A stretch of DNA of 51,969 bases from Clostridiales bacterium (GTDB lineage: Bacteria > Bacillota > Clostridia > Lachnospirales > Cellulosilyticaceae). The notes under the pieces are model-generated. The model did no database searches. It had not been told where the DNA came from and worked only from the letters and a program-made list of their open reading frames with translations. Within the stretch, counting starts at the first letter, position 1. Every line of letters starts with the position of its first letter. The DNA lies in NCBI GenBank assembly GCA_019418225.1, contig DYCF01000031.1, positions 1 to 51,969 of the forward strand, written 5' to 3'. This document shows positions 33,115 through 41,416 of the stretch, piece by piece. The translations under genes were made by a program, and so were the position numbers.

Positions 33115-34404
33115 TTAAGCTGACTCGTTATTAGATTTCTTATTTTTATCTCTAGGATTTGTTTTATCATTATAAACAAGTGTAGGTTGTTTACCTTCTT
33201 TAATAACATCTTCATGAATGATAACTTTTTCTAATGATTCACCCATAGATGGCGCATCATACATAATATCTCTCATAATGTTTTCAAGAATAGCACGAAG
33301 CCCCCTTGCACCAGTTTGTCTTTCAATAGCAAGATCTGCTACAGCTACTAATGCATCTTTATCAAATTCTAGGTTAATATTATCTAATTGGAATAGTCTC
33401 TTATATTGTCTCTCAAGAGCATTTTTTGGCTCTGTTAAGATTTTTATAAGTGCTTCTTTATCTAAGCTATCTAGTGAAACGATGGCAGGAATACGCCCAA
33501 CAAACTCAGGAATTAAACCAAATTTAATAAGGTCTTGTGGTTCTACGAGTTTGTAGAGTTCACCTACACTCTTATCTTTTTTACTTACGACATTTGCACC
33601 AAATCCCATTGTTTTCTTACCAGTTCTGTTTTCAATGATTTTATCTAAACCATCAAAAGCACCACCGCAGATAAATAAGATATTAGTTGTATCGATTTGT
33701 ATAAATTCTTGATGTGGATGTTTTCTTCCACCTTGTGGTGGTACAGATGCTACAGTTCCTTCTAATATTTTAAGAAGTGCTTGTTGCACACCTTCACCAC
33801 TTACATCACGTGTAATAGATGGATTTTCAGATTTTCTAGAAATCTTATCAATCTCATCGATATAGATGATACCCATTTGTGCTTTCTCTACATCATAGTT
33901 AGCTGCTTGAATAAGTTTTAATAAGATGTTTTCAACATCTTCCCCTACGTAACCAGCTTCTGTAAGTGATGTGGCATCAGCAATAGCAAATGGTACATTT
34001 AACATTTTTGCAAGTGTCTGTGCAAGAAGTGTCTTTCCTGAACCTGTAGGACCTAAAAGTAAAATATTACTTTTTTGAATCTCAACATCATCATTTTTAC
34101 TAGGTGCCTTACTAATACGTTTGTAATGATTATACACAGAAACAGCTAATGCTTTCTTAGCATCATCTTGACCAATAACATATTCATCAAGGTGTGCTTT
34201 GATTTCTTGTGGTTTTGGAATATCCATTAAATCTGATTCTTCGTAACTTGTTTCAAGTTCTTCTTCAATAATTTCTGAACATAACTCAATACATTCATCA
34301 CAAATATATACATTAGGTCCTGCAATAAGTCGTTTTACTTGCTCTTGTGTTTTACCACAAAATGAACATCTAAGTTGTTTTGTATCATCAAACTTTGTTG
34401 GCAT
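33115..34404 (-). CDS. clpX: ClpX, ATPase subunit of the Clp protease
   Basis: AAA+ unfoldase that feeds substrates to ClpP; 429 residues. The N-terminal zinc-binding domain has CSFCGKTQ and later CDECIELC (four cysteines, residues about 10-40). Walker A is GPTGSGKTLLAQTLA near 120, the pore loop GYVGEDVEN, Walker B GIIYIDEIDKI, and sensor motifs RTGARGLRAIL near the end. AAAAGGAGG precedes the ATG. It follows clpP by 18 bp. Confidence 0.98.
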   Translation of the reverse strand: MPTKFDDTKQLRCSFCGKTQEQVKRLIAGPNVYICDECIELCSEIIEEELETSYEESDLMDIPKPQEIKAHLDEYVIGQDDAKKALAVSVYNHYKRISKAPSKNDDVEIQKSNILLLGPTGSGKTLLAQTLAKMLNVPFAIADATSLTEAGYVGEDVENILLKLIQAANYDVEKAQMGIIYIDEIDKISRKSENPSITRDVSGEGVQQALLKILEGTVASVPPQGGRKHPHQEFIQIDTTNILFICGGAFDGLDKIIENRTGKKTMGFGANVVSKKDKSVGELYKLVEPQDLIKFGLIPEFVGRIPAIVSLDSLDKEALIKILTEPKNALERQYKRLFQLDNINLEFDKDALVAVADLAIERQTGARGLRAILENIMRDIMYDAPSMGESLEKVIIHEDVIKEGKQPTLVYNDKTNPRDKNKKSNNESA

Positions 34405-34422
34405 TCTGCACCTCCTTTTTTA

Positions 34423-35004
34423 TTATTTAGATTTAATGATTTTATCAATTAAACCATATTCAAGTGCTTCTTCAGCTGTCATATAGTTGTCACGTTCTGT
34501 ATCATTACAGATTGTTTCATAATCTTGACCTGTAAATTCAGCCATCATAGTATTCATACGTTTTTTAATACGAATAATATGTTCTGCTGTAATTTGAATG
34601 TCTGTTGCTTGGCCTTTTGCACCACCTAATGGTTGGTGAATCATAATTTCAGCATTTGGAAGGGCAAAACGTTTTCCTTTTGCTCCCCCTGCAAGTAAAA
34701 AGGCGCCCATACTTGCAGCCATACCCATACAGATTGTTGATACGTCACATTTGATATAATTCATTGTATCAAAGATTGCCATACCATCTGTAATTGAGCC
34801 ACCTGGACTATTAATGTAAAGCATAATATCTTTATCTGGGTCTTCAGCTTCAAGGAATAATAATTGAGCTACAACAAGGTTAGCAGTTACTTGATTAACC
34901 TCATCCCCTAAAATAATGATACGGTCTTTTAATAATCTTGAGTAAATATCATATGAACGTTCACCTCTATTGGTTTGTTCAACGACCATTGGAACTAAAC
35001 TCAT
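34423..35004 (-). CDS. clpP: ClpP, proteolytic subunit of the Clp protease
   Basis: Self-compartmentalised serine protease; 193 residues. The catalytic Ser lies in CMGMAASMGAFLLAGG (about residue 97), His in AEIMIHQPLGG (about 122) and Asp in TERDNYMTAEEALEYG (about 171). GAGGAGG precedes the ATG. It is flanked by tig upstream and clpX downstream, and partners with ClpX. Confidence 0.98.
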   Translation of the reverse strand: MSLVPMVVEQTNRGERSYDIYSRLLKDRIIILGDEVNQVTANLVVAQLLFLEAEDPDKDIMLYINSPGGSITDGMAIFDTMNYIKCDVSTICMGMAASMGAFLLAGGAKGKRFALPNAEIMIHQPLGGAKGQATDIQITAEHIIRIKKRMNTMMAEFTGQDYETICNDTERDNYMTAEEALEYGLIDKIIKSK

Positions 35005-35103
35005 CTTCGTAGCCTCCTCACATCATTTCATTTTATATTATCAAATATTAAATCATACAACCACTCATTGCAATTATAAAAATAATTCAGATAATATATA
35101 AAT

Positions 35104-35147
35104 GCCGAGTTAAAAAATAAATCGGCTTATCCGCTTTATTTCTTAAC
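35104..35147 (-). other. Hairpin between tig and clpP
   Basis: GTTAAGAAATAAAGCGG and CCGATTTATTTTTTAAC (minus strand) form a 17-bp stem with two mismatches around ATAAG, but no T-run follows directly. It may stabilise or process the tig-clpP mRNA rather than end it. No CtsR or CIRCE operator is visible in this gap. Confidence 0.5.
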
Positions 35148-35169
35148 CCGCACTTAAAAGTTGTTATTA

Positions 35170-36468
35170 TTATTTTTCTACAACTTTAGCTGATTCTGTA
35201 ATTACTTTTGCAGCTTTTTGAACTTTAAGATCTTGTTTTAAAGATTCACCTTGGAAACCAGCGAAAGCTTTTTTGATTTCTTCAAGTTTCATGTTGTAGT
35301 GTAATGCAATGTGTTTTAATTCTTCGTCTAATTCTTCTTCAGAAACTGTAACATTTTCTACTTCTGCAACTTTTTCAAGTACAAGACGTGTAGCAATTTG
35401 TTTTTCAGAGTCTGCTTTGAAGTTTTCTCTGAAAGCTTCCATTGTTTGTCCTGTAAATTGTAAGTATTGATCTAATTGTAAACCTTGAGCTTGCATACGG
35501 CTAGCAAATGTGTCAACATTTCTATCAACGTTTTCTTCGATCATAGCTTCTGGTACTTCAATGTTAGCATTTTCTACAGCTTTGTCAATTGCTTGTTGTT
35601 CTGCAGCTGCTTTGTTAGCTGTTTCTTTTTCTTTTTCAAGTTTTGCCTTAATATCAGCTTTGTATTCAGCAAGTGTTTCAAATTCTGAAATATCTGCTGC
35701 AAATTCATCGTTGATTTCTGGTAATTCATTTACTGTGATAGATTTAACTGTTACTTTGAACATAGCTGGTTTACCTGCAAGGTCAGCAACGTGGTAGTCA
35801 GCTGGGAATGTAACGTTAACTTCTACTTCTTCACCGATGTTTTTACCGATTAATTGATCTTCAAAGTTGTCGATGAATGATTTTGAACCGATTACTAATG
35901 GATAGTCTGTACCTTTTCCACCTTCGAATGCTACACCATCAACGAATCCTTCGAAATCGATAACTGTTTTGTCTTGTGGCATTACAGCTCTATCTGTTAC
36001 TGTGATTTCACGAGCATTTTTTTGCGCTTCAGCATTTACTTTAGCATCTACTTCTTCGTCTGTTACTTCAGCTTTTTCTACTTCTACTGTTAATTCTTTG
36101 TAATCACCAAGTGTTACTTCTGGTTTAACTGTGATGATTGCTGTATATTTCATACCTTCTTTAGACATTTCTGTTACTTCTAATTCATTTGGTCTGATAC
36201 GTGCAGCAATTTCGATTTTATTTTCTTCGATTGCTTCGAATAATGTTTCATCGATTAAGATATCAGCTGCTTTATTGAAGAATACTTCAACGCCATACAT
36301 TTTTTCGATCATAGCTTTTGGCACTTTACCTTTACGGAATCCTTGTACGTTGAAGTCTTTTTTCATTGCTTCATACGCTTTGTCGATTGCTTTTACAACT
36401 TTAGCGCCTTCTACCTCTACTGTAAGTTTTACTTGGCTTTTTTCCATTTTTTCTACTTGTGTACTCAT
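35170..36468 (-). CDS. tig: Trigger factor
   Basis: Ribosome-associated chaperone with prolyl isomerase activity; 432 residues. The N-terminal ribosome-binding signature is GFRKGKVPKAMIEKMYG (about residues 42-58). An FKBP-like domain spans about 160-245 (VIDFEGFVDGVAFEGGKGTD, then VNVTFPADYHVADLAGK), and the C-terminal helical arms follow. AAGGAGG precedes the ATG. It heads tig-clpP-clpX. A repeated 10-mer array lies in the divergent region upstream. Confidence 0.97.
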   Translation of the reverse strand: MSTQVEKMEKSQVKLTVEVEGAKVVKAIDKAYEAMKKDFNVQGFRKGKVPKAMIEKMYGVEVFFNKAADILIDETLFEAIEENKIEIAARIRPNELEVTEMSKEGMKYTAIITVKPEVTLGDYKELTVEVEKAEVTDEEVDAKVNAEAQKNAREITVTDRAVMPQDKTVIDFEGFVDGVAFEGGKGTDYPLVIGSKSFIDNFEDQLIGKNIGEEVEVNVTFPADYHVADLAGKPAMFKVTVKSITVNELPEINDEFAADISEFETLAEYKADIKAKLEKEKETANKAAAEQQAIDKAVENANIEVPEAMIEENVDRNVDTFASRMQAQGLQLDQYLQFTGQTMEAFRENFKADSEKQIATRLVLEKVAEVENVTVSEEELDEELKHIALHYNMKLEEIKKAFAGFQGESLKQDLKVQKAAKVITESAKVVEK

Positions 36469-36592
36469 TTAAATTTATCCTCCTTAAGGTTTAAATCACA
36501 TGTTTTTTGTAATGTCAACGCATAAATATAGCATTTTAAACTAACATTTCGTTATTATATCATAGTTCTTTAAGAAAATCTATAATATATTT

Positions 36593-36743
36593 TGTAATAT
36601 TTCATCTGTAATATTTTAAATTATTATAGGTTTTATTATATTTTTGTCATATTTTTTTGCTTTGTAATACTTCTTTGATATTCCAAGTATTACATCTAGT
36701 ATTTTTATGCCCCCCTACCGTATAATATTCTTATGTAATACTT
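36593..36743. repeat. Five copies of TGTAATAYTT between tig and the unknown gene
   Basis: TGTAATATTT at 36593 and 36607, TGTAATACTT at 36663 and 36734, and the inverse AAGTATTACA at 36685. The copies at 36663 and 36685 form an inverted pair with a 12-bp spacer. The sites lie in the 312-bp divergent region between tig and the gene at 36781, so they could be an operator array. The region is AT-rich, so part of this could be chance. Confidence 0.55.
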
Positions 36744-36780
36744 TTTAATATGTACTTTAATACAGGAAGGTTTAAGTAGC

Positions 36781-37224
36781 ATGGATAATTTCGCAAGTAG
36801 CTATATGTCTCTTACAAATTTTGAACACATATACAATACAAATATAAGACCAAAACTAGAGGCTATAGATACTTTTTTAAAAACAGCAGCGGCGCCTTAC
36901 GACATTAATGCGGTCGCTACACTCTTTGAGACAACTACTCATAATATTTTAAGGGTGATGAACGAGCTTAGTCTAACCTCTTTAGATCGCTTAAGCTTTT
37001 TTACACTGATATGCCACTTACCTCATGATATTTGCCACCTTATACAGAGACAATGGCAATATCAAAATGCACCTCATTACACAGCAGAAATGATTGCTCA
37101 TATTTATACACTTAATATCCATAAAGTAGAAACTGCCTTTAAAGAATTAGGCGTGGATATTGTCTATGAACACGAGCTTATGGAGGTATTTAAACGTATA
37201 CATATTTCTATCTTCAAGTTTTAA
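36781..37224 (+). CDS. Unknown protein divergent from tig
   Basis: 147 residues, family not recognised. The protein looks mostly helical and contains several His and Cys residues (FTLICHLPHDICHLIQ near residue 77). The segment DINAVATLFETTTHNILRVM near 40, and MIAHIYTLNIHKVETAFKEL near 105, could each be helix-turn-helix units, which would make it a small regulator; this is only a shape impression. AGGAAGG lies 10 bp before the ATG. A repeated 10-mer upstream may be its own operator. It ends at a bidirectional terminator. Confidence 0.72.
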   Translation: MDNFASSYMSLTNFEHIYNTNIRPKLEAIDTFLKTAAAPYDINAVATLFETTTHNILRVMNELSLTSLDRLSFFTLICHLPHDICHLIQRQWQYQNAPHYTAEMIAHIYTLNIHKVETAFKELGVDIVYEHELMEVFKRIHISIFKF

Positions 37225-37326
37225 TATGTATTCCAAGTTTTAAAGACAAAAATAATTTATTAAAGTAACTTTAATACACTAATCTATTAATATGTTATAT
37301 TTGTATGATTTATCACTATATTTTAG

Positions 37327-37384
37327 AGGTGTTACATAAGTGCCATGTGACTTGTTTCTTACATGCGATTATGTAGCACCTTTT
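37327..37384. terminator. Bidirectional terminator
   Basis: AGGTGTTACATAA and TTATGTAGCACCT form an imperfect stem with a T-run on either side, between the converging gene at 36781 and the DJ-1 gene. Confidence 0.75.
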
Positions 37385-37390
37385 ATAGTA

Positions 37391-37936
37391 TCATTCTGCA
37401 ATAATCATAGCCTTAGCAATTTTCTTAGCAGCTTCTTCACCTTTAATAACACTAAGAATAGTAAGGCCAAACTCTAAAGCAGCTCCTGCACCTTTACCTG
37501 TTATTACTTTGCCACTTACTACAGCACGATCACCTACAACCTCCGCACCTACTAACTTATCTTCAAATCCTGGATAGCAAGTTGCCTTCTCACCTTCTAA
37601 TAAACCAAGTTCACCTAATATACTTGGTCCTGCACAAATGGCTGCAAGCCACTTACCTTCTTGTTTAAAGGCTTTTAAATTTTTTACAACAGTATCATTA
37701 GCTTTTAAATTGTCTACACCTGGAATACCGCCTGGCAATACCATCATATCAATTTGGCTATGGTCAACTTCTTCAATAGTCTGATCCATATTAATGCTAA
37801 TATTACGTGCACTGGCAACACTTTTACCTGTTACACCTACCATGGTAACATCAATGCCACCTCTTCTTAAAACATCGACTACAGCTAATGCTTCAACTTC
37901 CTCATAACCTGTTGCAAAATATACTGCTACTTTCAT
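37391..37936 (-). CDS. DJ-1/PfpI family protein
   Basis: 181 residues. The nucleophile elbow is LAAICAGPSILGELGLL (Cys near 100), with the conserved Glu in TGYEEVEALAVVDVLRRGG and MVLPGGIPG before it. In this family (YajL/ThiJ-like) the Cys takes part in repair of glycated or oxidised proteins or in glyoxalase activity; the exact reaction of this member is unknown. AGAGAGG precedes the ATG. It is a single-gene unit. Confidence 0.9.
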   Translation of the reverse strand: MKVAVYFATGYEEVEALAVVDVLRRGGIDVTMVGVTGKSVASARNISINMDQTIEEVDHSQIDMMVLPGGIPGVDNLKANDTVVKNLKAFKQEGKWLAAICAGPSILGELGLLEGEKATCYPGFEDKLVGAEVVGDRAVVSGKVITGKGAGAALEFGLTILSVIKGEEAAKKIAKAMIIAE

Positions 37937-38179
37937 TCACAACATCCTCTCTCATTACATTTTTCTCTTATAATATGTTTCTTATACTATTTTAATACAA
38001 TATATTTCTTTTGGCATTATATTTTATATTACTTTTTCATGACTTATAACAAATCCTGCTACTGAAACCACATCTTTGTATCCTCTATATCTCTAATTTT
38101 ATTTCAATTCATGCTATAATAGCTATATGAATATTCATGCGATAAAATGCATATCCCTCAATGATTAAAGGAGTTTATT

Positions 38180-38635
38180 ATGGAAATCGAACGTAAATAT
38201 TTAGTTAAAACCTTACCCGATTTAACTTCATGTCCTTATAAGGAATTAACACAAGCTTATATCAGCACAAAACCAGTTATTAGACTTCGTCAAATGGGTG
38301 ATGATTTCTTTTTAACAGTTAAATCCAGTGGTCATCTTATACGAGAAGAATTTGAAATGCCTATTGAAAAAGAAGAGTATTTATCTCTTTATAACAAAGT
38401 AGAAGGAAATCCTATTGAAAAAACAAGATATTATATTCCTTTGAACAAGCACCTAACTGCCGAATTAGATCTTTATCATGGATTCCTAGAAGGGCTTTTA
38501 ACAGTCGAAGTAGAGTTTGATAGTGAAGATGCTGCAAATCAATTTATAGCACCTACATGGTTTGGCGCTGATATTACCTTTGACGCCAGATACAAAAATA
38601 ATCAGCTTAGTCTATATGGCAAACCTACTTCATAA
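38180..38635 (+). CDS. CYTH-domain protein (triphosphate tunnel metalloenzyme)
   Basis: 151 residues. The N-terminus MEIERKYLVK carries the ExExK signature; RLRQMGDDFFLTVKS, EFEMPIEKEE, ELDLYHGFLEGLLTVEVEF and DITFDARYKN supply the charged strands of the tunnel. Members hydrolyse inorganic triphosphate or make cyclic or thiamine phosphates; the substrate here cannot be told. AAAGGAG precedes the ATG. It is a single gene ending at a strong terminator. Confidence 0.93.
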   Translation: MEIERKYLVKTLPDLTSCPYKELTQAYISTKPVIRLRQMGDDFFLTVKSSGHLIREEFEMPIEKEEYLSLYNKVEGNPIEKTRYYIPLNKHLTAELDLYHGFLEGLLTVEVEFDSEDAANQFIAPTWFGADITFDARYKNNQLSLYGKPTS

Positions 38636-38647
38636 ATACATTTATAT

Positions 38648-38693
38648 AAATAGAGGAGTTAGGTTGCAAAAATGCACCTCAACTCCTCTATTT
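38648..38693. terminator. Bidirectional terminator after the CYTH gene
   Basis: The arms 38648-38668 and 38673-38693 pair over 21 bp with one mismatch around AAAA. Confidence 0.92.
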
Positions 38694-38716
38694 GATATAA
38701 TTATAAATCTATATGC

Positions 38717-38748
38717 AAAAAAGCTGTAAGACATAAGTCTTACAGCTT
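38717..38748 (-). terminator. Terminator of the nine-tRNA array
   Basis: AAGCTGTAAGAC pairs with GTCTTACAGCTT, and a T-run follows on the minus strand. Confidence 0.9.
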
Positions 38749-38757
38749 CTCTTCATA

Positions 38758-38829
38758 CAGGGCTAGAAGGATTCGAACCTTCGAATGCAGGAATCAAAAT
38801 CCTGTGCCTTACCGCTTGGCGATAACCCT
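38758..38829 (-). tRNA. tRNA-Gln (TTG), downstream copy
   Basis: Acceptor AGGGTTA/TAGCCCT, discriminator G, anticodon loop TTTTGAT giving TTG. No encoded CCA. It differs from the copy at 39227 only at one base pair of the T-stem: GAAGG/CCTTC here, CAAGG/CCTTG there, so both changes together keep pairing. Confidence 0.95.
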
Positions 38830-38835
38830 ATATAC

Positions 38836-38909
<74 letters not shown>

Positions 38910-38914
38910 ACAAG

Positions 38915-38985
38915 AGCGGGTGATGGGAATCGAACCCACGTAGTCAGCTTGGAAGGCTGAAGTTCTACCATTGAACTACACCCGC
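38915..38985 (-). tRNA. tRNA-Gly (TCC), copy 2
   Basis: Acceptor GCGGGTG/CACCCGC, anticodon loop CTTCCAA giving TCC. Identical to the copy at 39487. Confidence 0.95.
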
Positions 38986-39013
38986 AAAATACGCTTGTGT
39001 TTGTTATATTACA

Positions 39014-39095
39014 TGCGGGCGAAGGGAGTCGAACCCTTACACCTCGCGGCGCTAGATCCTAAGTCTAGTGCGTCTGCCAATTCCGCCACGCCCGC
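39014..39095 (-). tRNA. tRNA-Leu (TAG)
   Basis: Acceptor GCGGGCG/CGCCCGC, anticodon loop CTTAGGA giving TAG, with the long variable arm expected for leucine. Discriminator A. Confidence 0.95.
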
Positions 39096-39148
39096 ATATT
39101 AATTAACCTCCTCAACATCTTATCACAAGGTGATTGTCATGTCAAGAA

Positions 39149-39221
39149 TGAGCCACCGGGGAATCGAACCCCGGACAACTTGATTAAAAGTCAAGTGCTC
39201 TACCGACTGAGCTAGTGACCC
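39149..39221 (-). tRNA. tRNA-Lys (TTT)
   Basis: Acceptor GGGTCAC/GTGGCTC (two wobble pairs), anticodon loop CTTTTAA giving TTT, T-stem CGGGG/CCCCG. Discriminator A. Confidence 0.95.
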
Positions 39222-39226
39222 AAAAG

Positions 39227-39298
39227 CAGGGCTACAAGGATTCGAACCTTGGAATGCAGGAATCAAAATCCTGTGCCTTACCGCTTGGCGATAACCCT
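39227..39298 (-). tRNA. tRNA-Gln (TTG), upstream copy
   Basis: Acceptor AGGGTTA/TAGCCCT, discriminator G, anticodon TTG. T-stem CAAGG/CCTTG, a compensated variant of the copy at 38758. Confidence 0.95.
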
Positions 39299-39326
39299 AC
39301 ATTACAAGTTATGATTTTCATAACAG

Positions 39327-39401
39327 GGTGGGTAATGGGGCTCGAACCCACGACACCTGGAACCACAATCCAGTGCTACTACCAACTGAGCTATACCCAC
39401 C
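39327..39401 (-). tRNA. tRNA-His (GTG)
   Basis: Acceptor GTGGGTA/TACCCAC with an extra G at position -1 opposite C73, as expected for histidine. Anticodon loop TTGTGGT gives GTG. The C73 matters for reading the hisS T-box (see findings). Confidence 0.95.
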
Positions 39402-39407
39402 ATATAC

Positions 39408-39481
<74 letters not shown>

Positions 39482-39486
39482 ACAAG

Positions 39487-39557
39487 AGCGGGTGATGGGA
39501 ATCGAACCCACGTAGTCAGCTTGGAAGGCTGAAGTTCTACCATTGAACTACACCCGC
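39487..39557 (-). tRNA. tRNA-Gly (TCC), copy 1
   Basis: First gene of the array, identical to the copy at 38915; acceptor GCGGGTG/CACCCGC, anticodon TCC. Confidence 0.95.
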
Positions 39558-39619
39558 ATATCTCATATGTTTTATCAACAAGCTTTACTAGAAGTTTTTC
39601 TCGCTCGCTGACAAAACAT

Positions 39620-39648
39620 ATTATAGCTAATACCTTTGCATACGTCAA
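39620..39648 (-). promoter_or_regulatory. Promoter of the nine-tRNA array
   Basis: TTGACG (39648-39643), 17 bp, TATAAT (39625-39620) on the minus strand. A near-consensus stable-RNA promoter between the yfcE-like gene and tRNA-Gly. Confidence 0.88.
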
Positions 39649-39666
39649 CACTTTTTTTTAGTTTTT

Positions 39667-40209
39667 TTACAAAAACCTTGTTGTATTTGCTGGATGCCTT
39701 GATATACAATCATTTCCGGTTATTTGCATAATGGAAACATCTCTTATTTTGCCTTCTTCTAAGTCTAAAATTGCATAAGAATATCCACATCCATCTCTTG
39801 GCTCACTTATACTCCCTGGATTTAGCATTACAAAATCTTCACTTTTTTCTAAGTAAGCACAATGAGAATGTCCACATACTGCCATCTGTGCATCATGAGC
39901 CATTGCATCCATCATAAGCATCTGATAATCTCCCCATTTAACATCATAGCGATTGCCATGTGTCATGAAGATAGGTACGCCCTCTACCTCCACTACCTTT
40001 GTATAGTCATCGCCATAGCCAAGTCCATCGCAATTACCATATACGGCATGAACAGTAAGTTCTGGATATAACTCCTGAATCTTTCTCGCATCATCAATAT
40101 TATCTCCACAGTGTAATACAGTTTTTACACCTCTTGGCATTATTTTTTCTAATATCATCTCTACATTCTTAATATTTCTATGTGTGTCACTTATTACTAG
40201 TACTTTCAT
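39667..40209 (-). CDS. Metallophosphoesterase (YfcE/MJ0936 family)
   Basis: 180 residues. LVISDTHRN (start), VLHCGDNID, AVYGNCDGLGYGDD, IFMTHGNRYDV and AVCGHSHCAYL give the metal-binding motifs of the small phosphodiesterase family. The natural substrate of such proteins is generally unknown. AAGGAG precedes the ATG. It lies 64 bp downstream of the rdgB-like gene, probably in the same transcript. Confidence 0.92.
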   Translation of the reverse strand: MKVLVISDTHRNIKNVEMILEKIMPRGVKTVLHCGDNIDDARKIQELYPELTVHAVYGNCDGLGYGDDYTKVVEVEGVPIFMTHGNRYDVKWGDYQMLMMDAMAHDAQMAVCGHSHCAYLEKSEDFVMLNPGSISEPRDGCGYSYAILDLEEGKIRDVSIMQITGNDCISRHPANTTRFL

Positions 40210-40273
40210 CCACTAACTCCTTCTACTTCTTTGACCACCAACTTAATATCTTTCTTACAAGTCTAACCCTTGT

Positions 40274-40867
40274 CTACAACATACCCTTAATCTTTTCCTT
40301 CATGACACGAAGGGCTTTAGCACGATGACTAATTTCATTTTTTTCTTCCATTGTGAGTGTAGCCGTAGAACGCTCAAGTCCTGGTACAAAGAAAATCGGA
40401 TCATACCCAAAACCATTTGTACCTTGTGCTTCATAGCCAATATAACCTTCCATGGCCTCTACAGCTGTTTGTGTTTCTTTGCCTTTCATCGCCATAGCTA
40501 TTGCACAAACGAATCTTGCTGTACGTTTTTCTTTTTCTACATTCTCTAAACGCTCTAATATAATTTGATTCTTTTCTGTATATGGTGTATCTTTCCCTAA
40601 ATATCTTGCTGAATATACACCTGGTTCTTTATTTAAATAATCAATCTCAAGTCCTGAATCATCAGCAATAACAAGAGCATCTGTATACTTTGTTAACGCT
40701 TCTGCTTTAATAATGGCATTTTCTTCAAACGTTGTACCATTTTCTTCTATATCAATATCAATACCTATTTCACCCATTGTCTTTACTTCTACTGGCAAAT
40801 CTCCTAATACCGCTTTAATTTCTTTAACCTTTCCTTGATTCTGTGTTGCTACAATAATTTGTTTCAT
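40274..40867 (-). CDS. rdgB: XTP/dITP pyrophosphatase (RdgB/HAM1 family)
   Basis: Removes non-canonical purine triphosphates (dITP, XTP) from the nucleotide pool; 197 residues. IIVATQNQGKVKEIKAV, ENAIIKAEALTKYT, LVIADDSGLEID, PGVYSARYLG, NGFGYDPIFFVPG and EISHRAKAL are the family motifs. I begin at MKQIIVATQN behind GAGGAGG. It often neighbours a YfcE-like phosphoesterase in clostridia, as here. Confidence 0.95.
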   Translation of the reverse strand: MKQIIVATQNQGKVKEIKAVLGDLPVEVKTMGEIGIDIDIEENGTTFEENAIIKAEALTKYTDALVIADDSGLEIDYLNKEPGVYSARYLGKDTPYTEKNQIILERLENVEKEKRTARFVCAIAMAMKGKETQTAVEAMEGYIGYEAQGTNGFGYDPIFFVPGLERSTATLTMEEKNEISHRAKALRVMKEKIKGML

Positions 40868-40889
40868 AAGTTTCCTCCTCATTTTCTAC

Positions 40890-40930
40890 AAAAGAGGGAT
40901 GCTACACCTTTAGGTGTCCACCCCTCTTTA
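40890..40930 (-). terminator. Terminator after cheW
   Basis: AAAGAGGG and CCCCTCTTT enclose a second stem ACACC/GGTGT; a T-run follows on the minus strand. It separates prfB-cheW from rdgB. Confidence 0.78.
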
Positions 40931-40940
40931 TCCGCATCTA

Positions 40941-41396
40941 CTATGAACCAATTTCTTCAAGCACAATATTTTCTGCTTCCGAAACTAGTACATCTACATC
41001 TAAAATAAGAATCATGCGTTCTTCTTTTTTTACAATACCATCTAAACAACTAACTTTGTCTGTTTGATGAATTTGTGGCGCTTGCTCTATGTCGTCCTCT
41101 TCAACTGTAAGTATTTCTGATACACTGTCCACCATAAATCCAACTTTAACTGCTTCTAAATTTAACAAAATAAACTTACATACACTTTCATCTTCATAAG
41201 GCGTAAGCTCAAGCCTTGTACGTAAATTAATAATCGGATATACTACTCCTCTTACATTTACAATGCCTTCAATATAGCTGGGTACTTCTGGTACACTTCT
41301 AATGGTACAATAATTTAAAATCTCTAGCACTTTCATAATATCAATACCAAATTCTTGCCCCTGTAACTTAAATACTACAAGCTGTTTAGTCGCCAT
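40941..41396 (-). CDS. cheW: Chemotaxis coupling protein CheW
   Basis: Scaffold linking chemoreceptors to CheA; 151 residues. QLVVFKLQGQEFGIDIMKVL, IRSVPEVPSYIEGIVNVRG, VYPIINLRTRLEL and FMVDSVSEILTVEED form the CheW fold. I begin at MATKQLV, since prfB ends 20 bp upstream; a start at MGVDCF would be closer still but has a weaker site. It stands downstream of prfB rather than in a che cluster, so its transcription probably depends on prfB or on a promoter inside prfB. Confidence 0.9.
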   Translation of the reverse strand: MATKQLVVFKLQGQEFGIDIMKVLEILNYCTIRSVPEVPSYIEGIVNVRGVVYPIINLRTRLELTPYEDESVCKFILLNLEAVKVGFMVDSVSEILTVEEDDIEQAPQIHQTDKVSCLDGIVKKEERMILILDVDVLVSEAENIVLEEIGS

Positions 41397-41416
41397 AAAA
41401 CAATCAACCCCCATGT

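Noticed and set aside
34985..36560. CtsR or CIRCE operators for clpP, tig or lon
   Set aside because: No GGTCAAA repeats and no TTAGCACTC inverted repeat were found on either strand.
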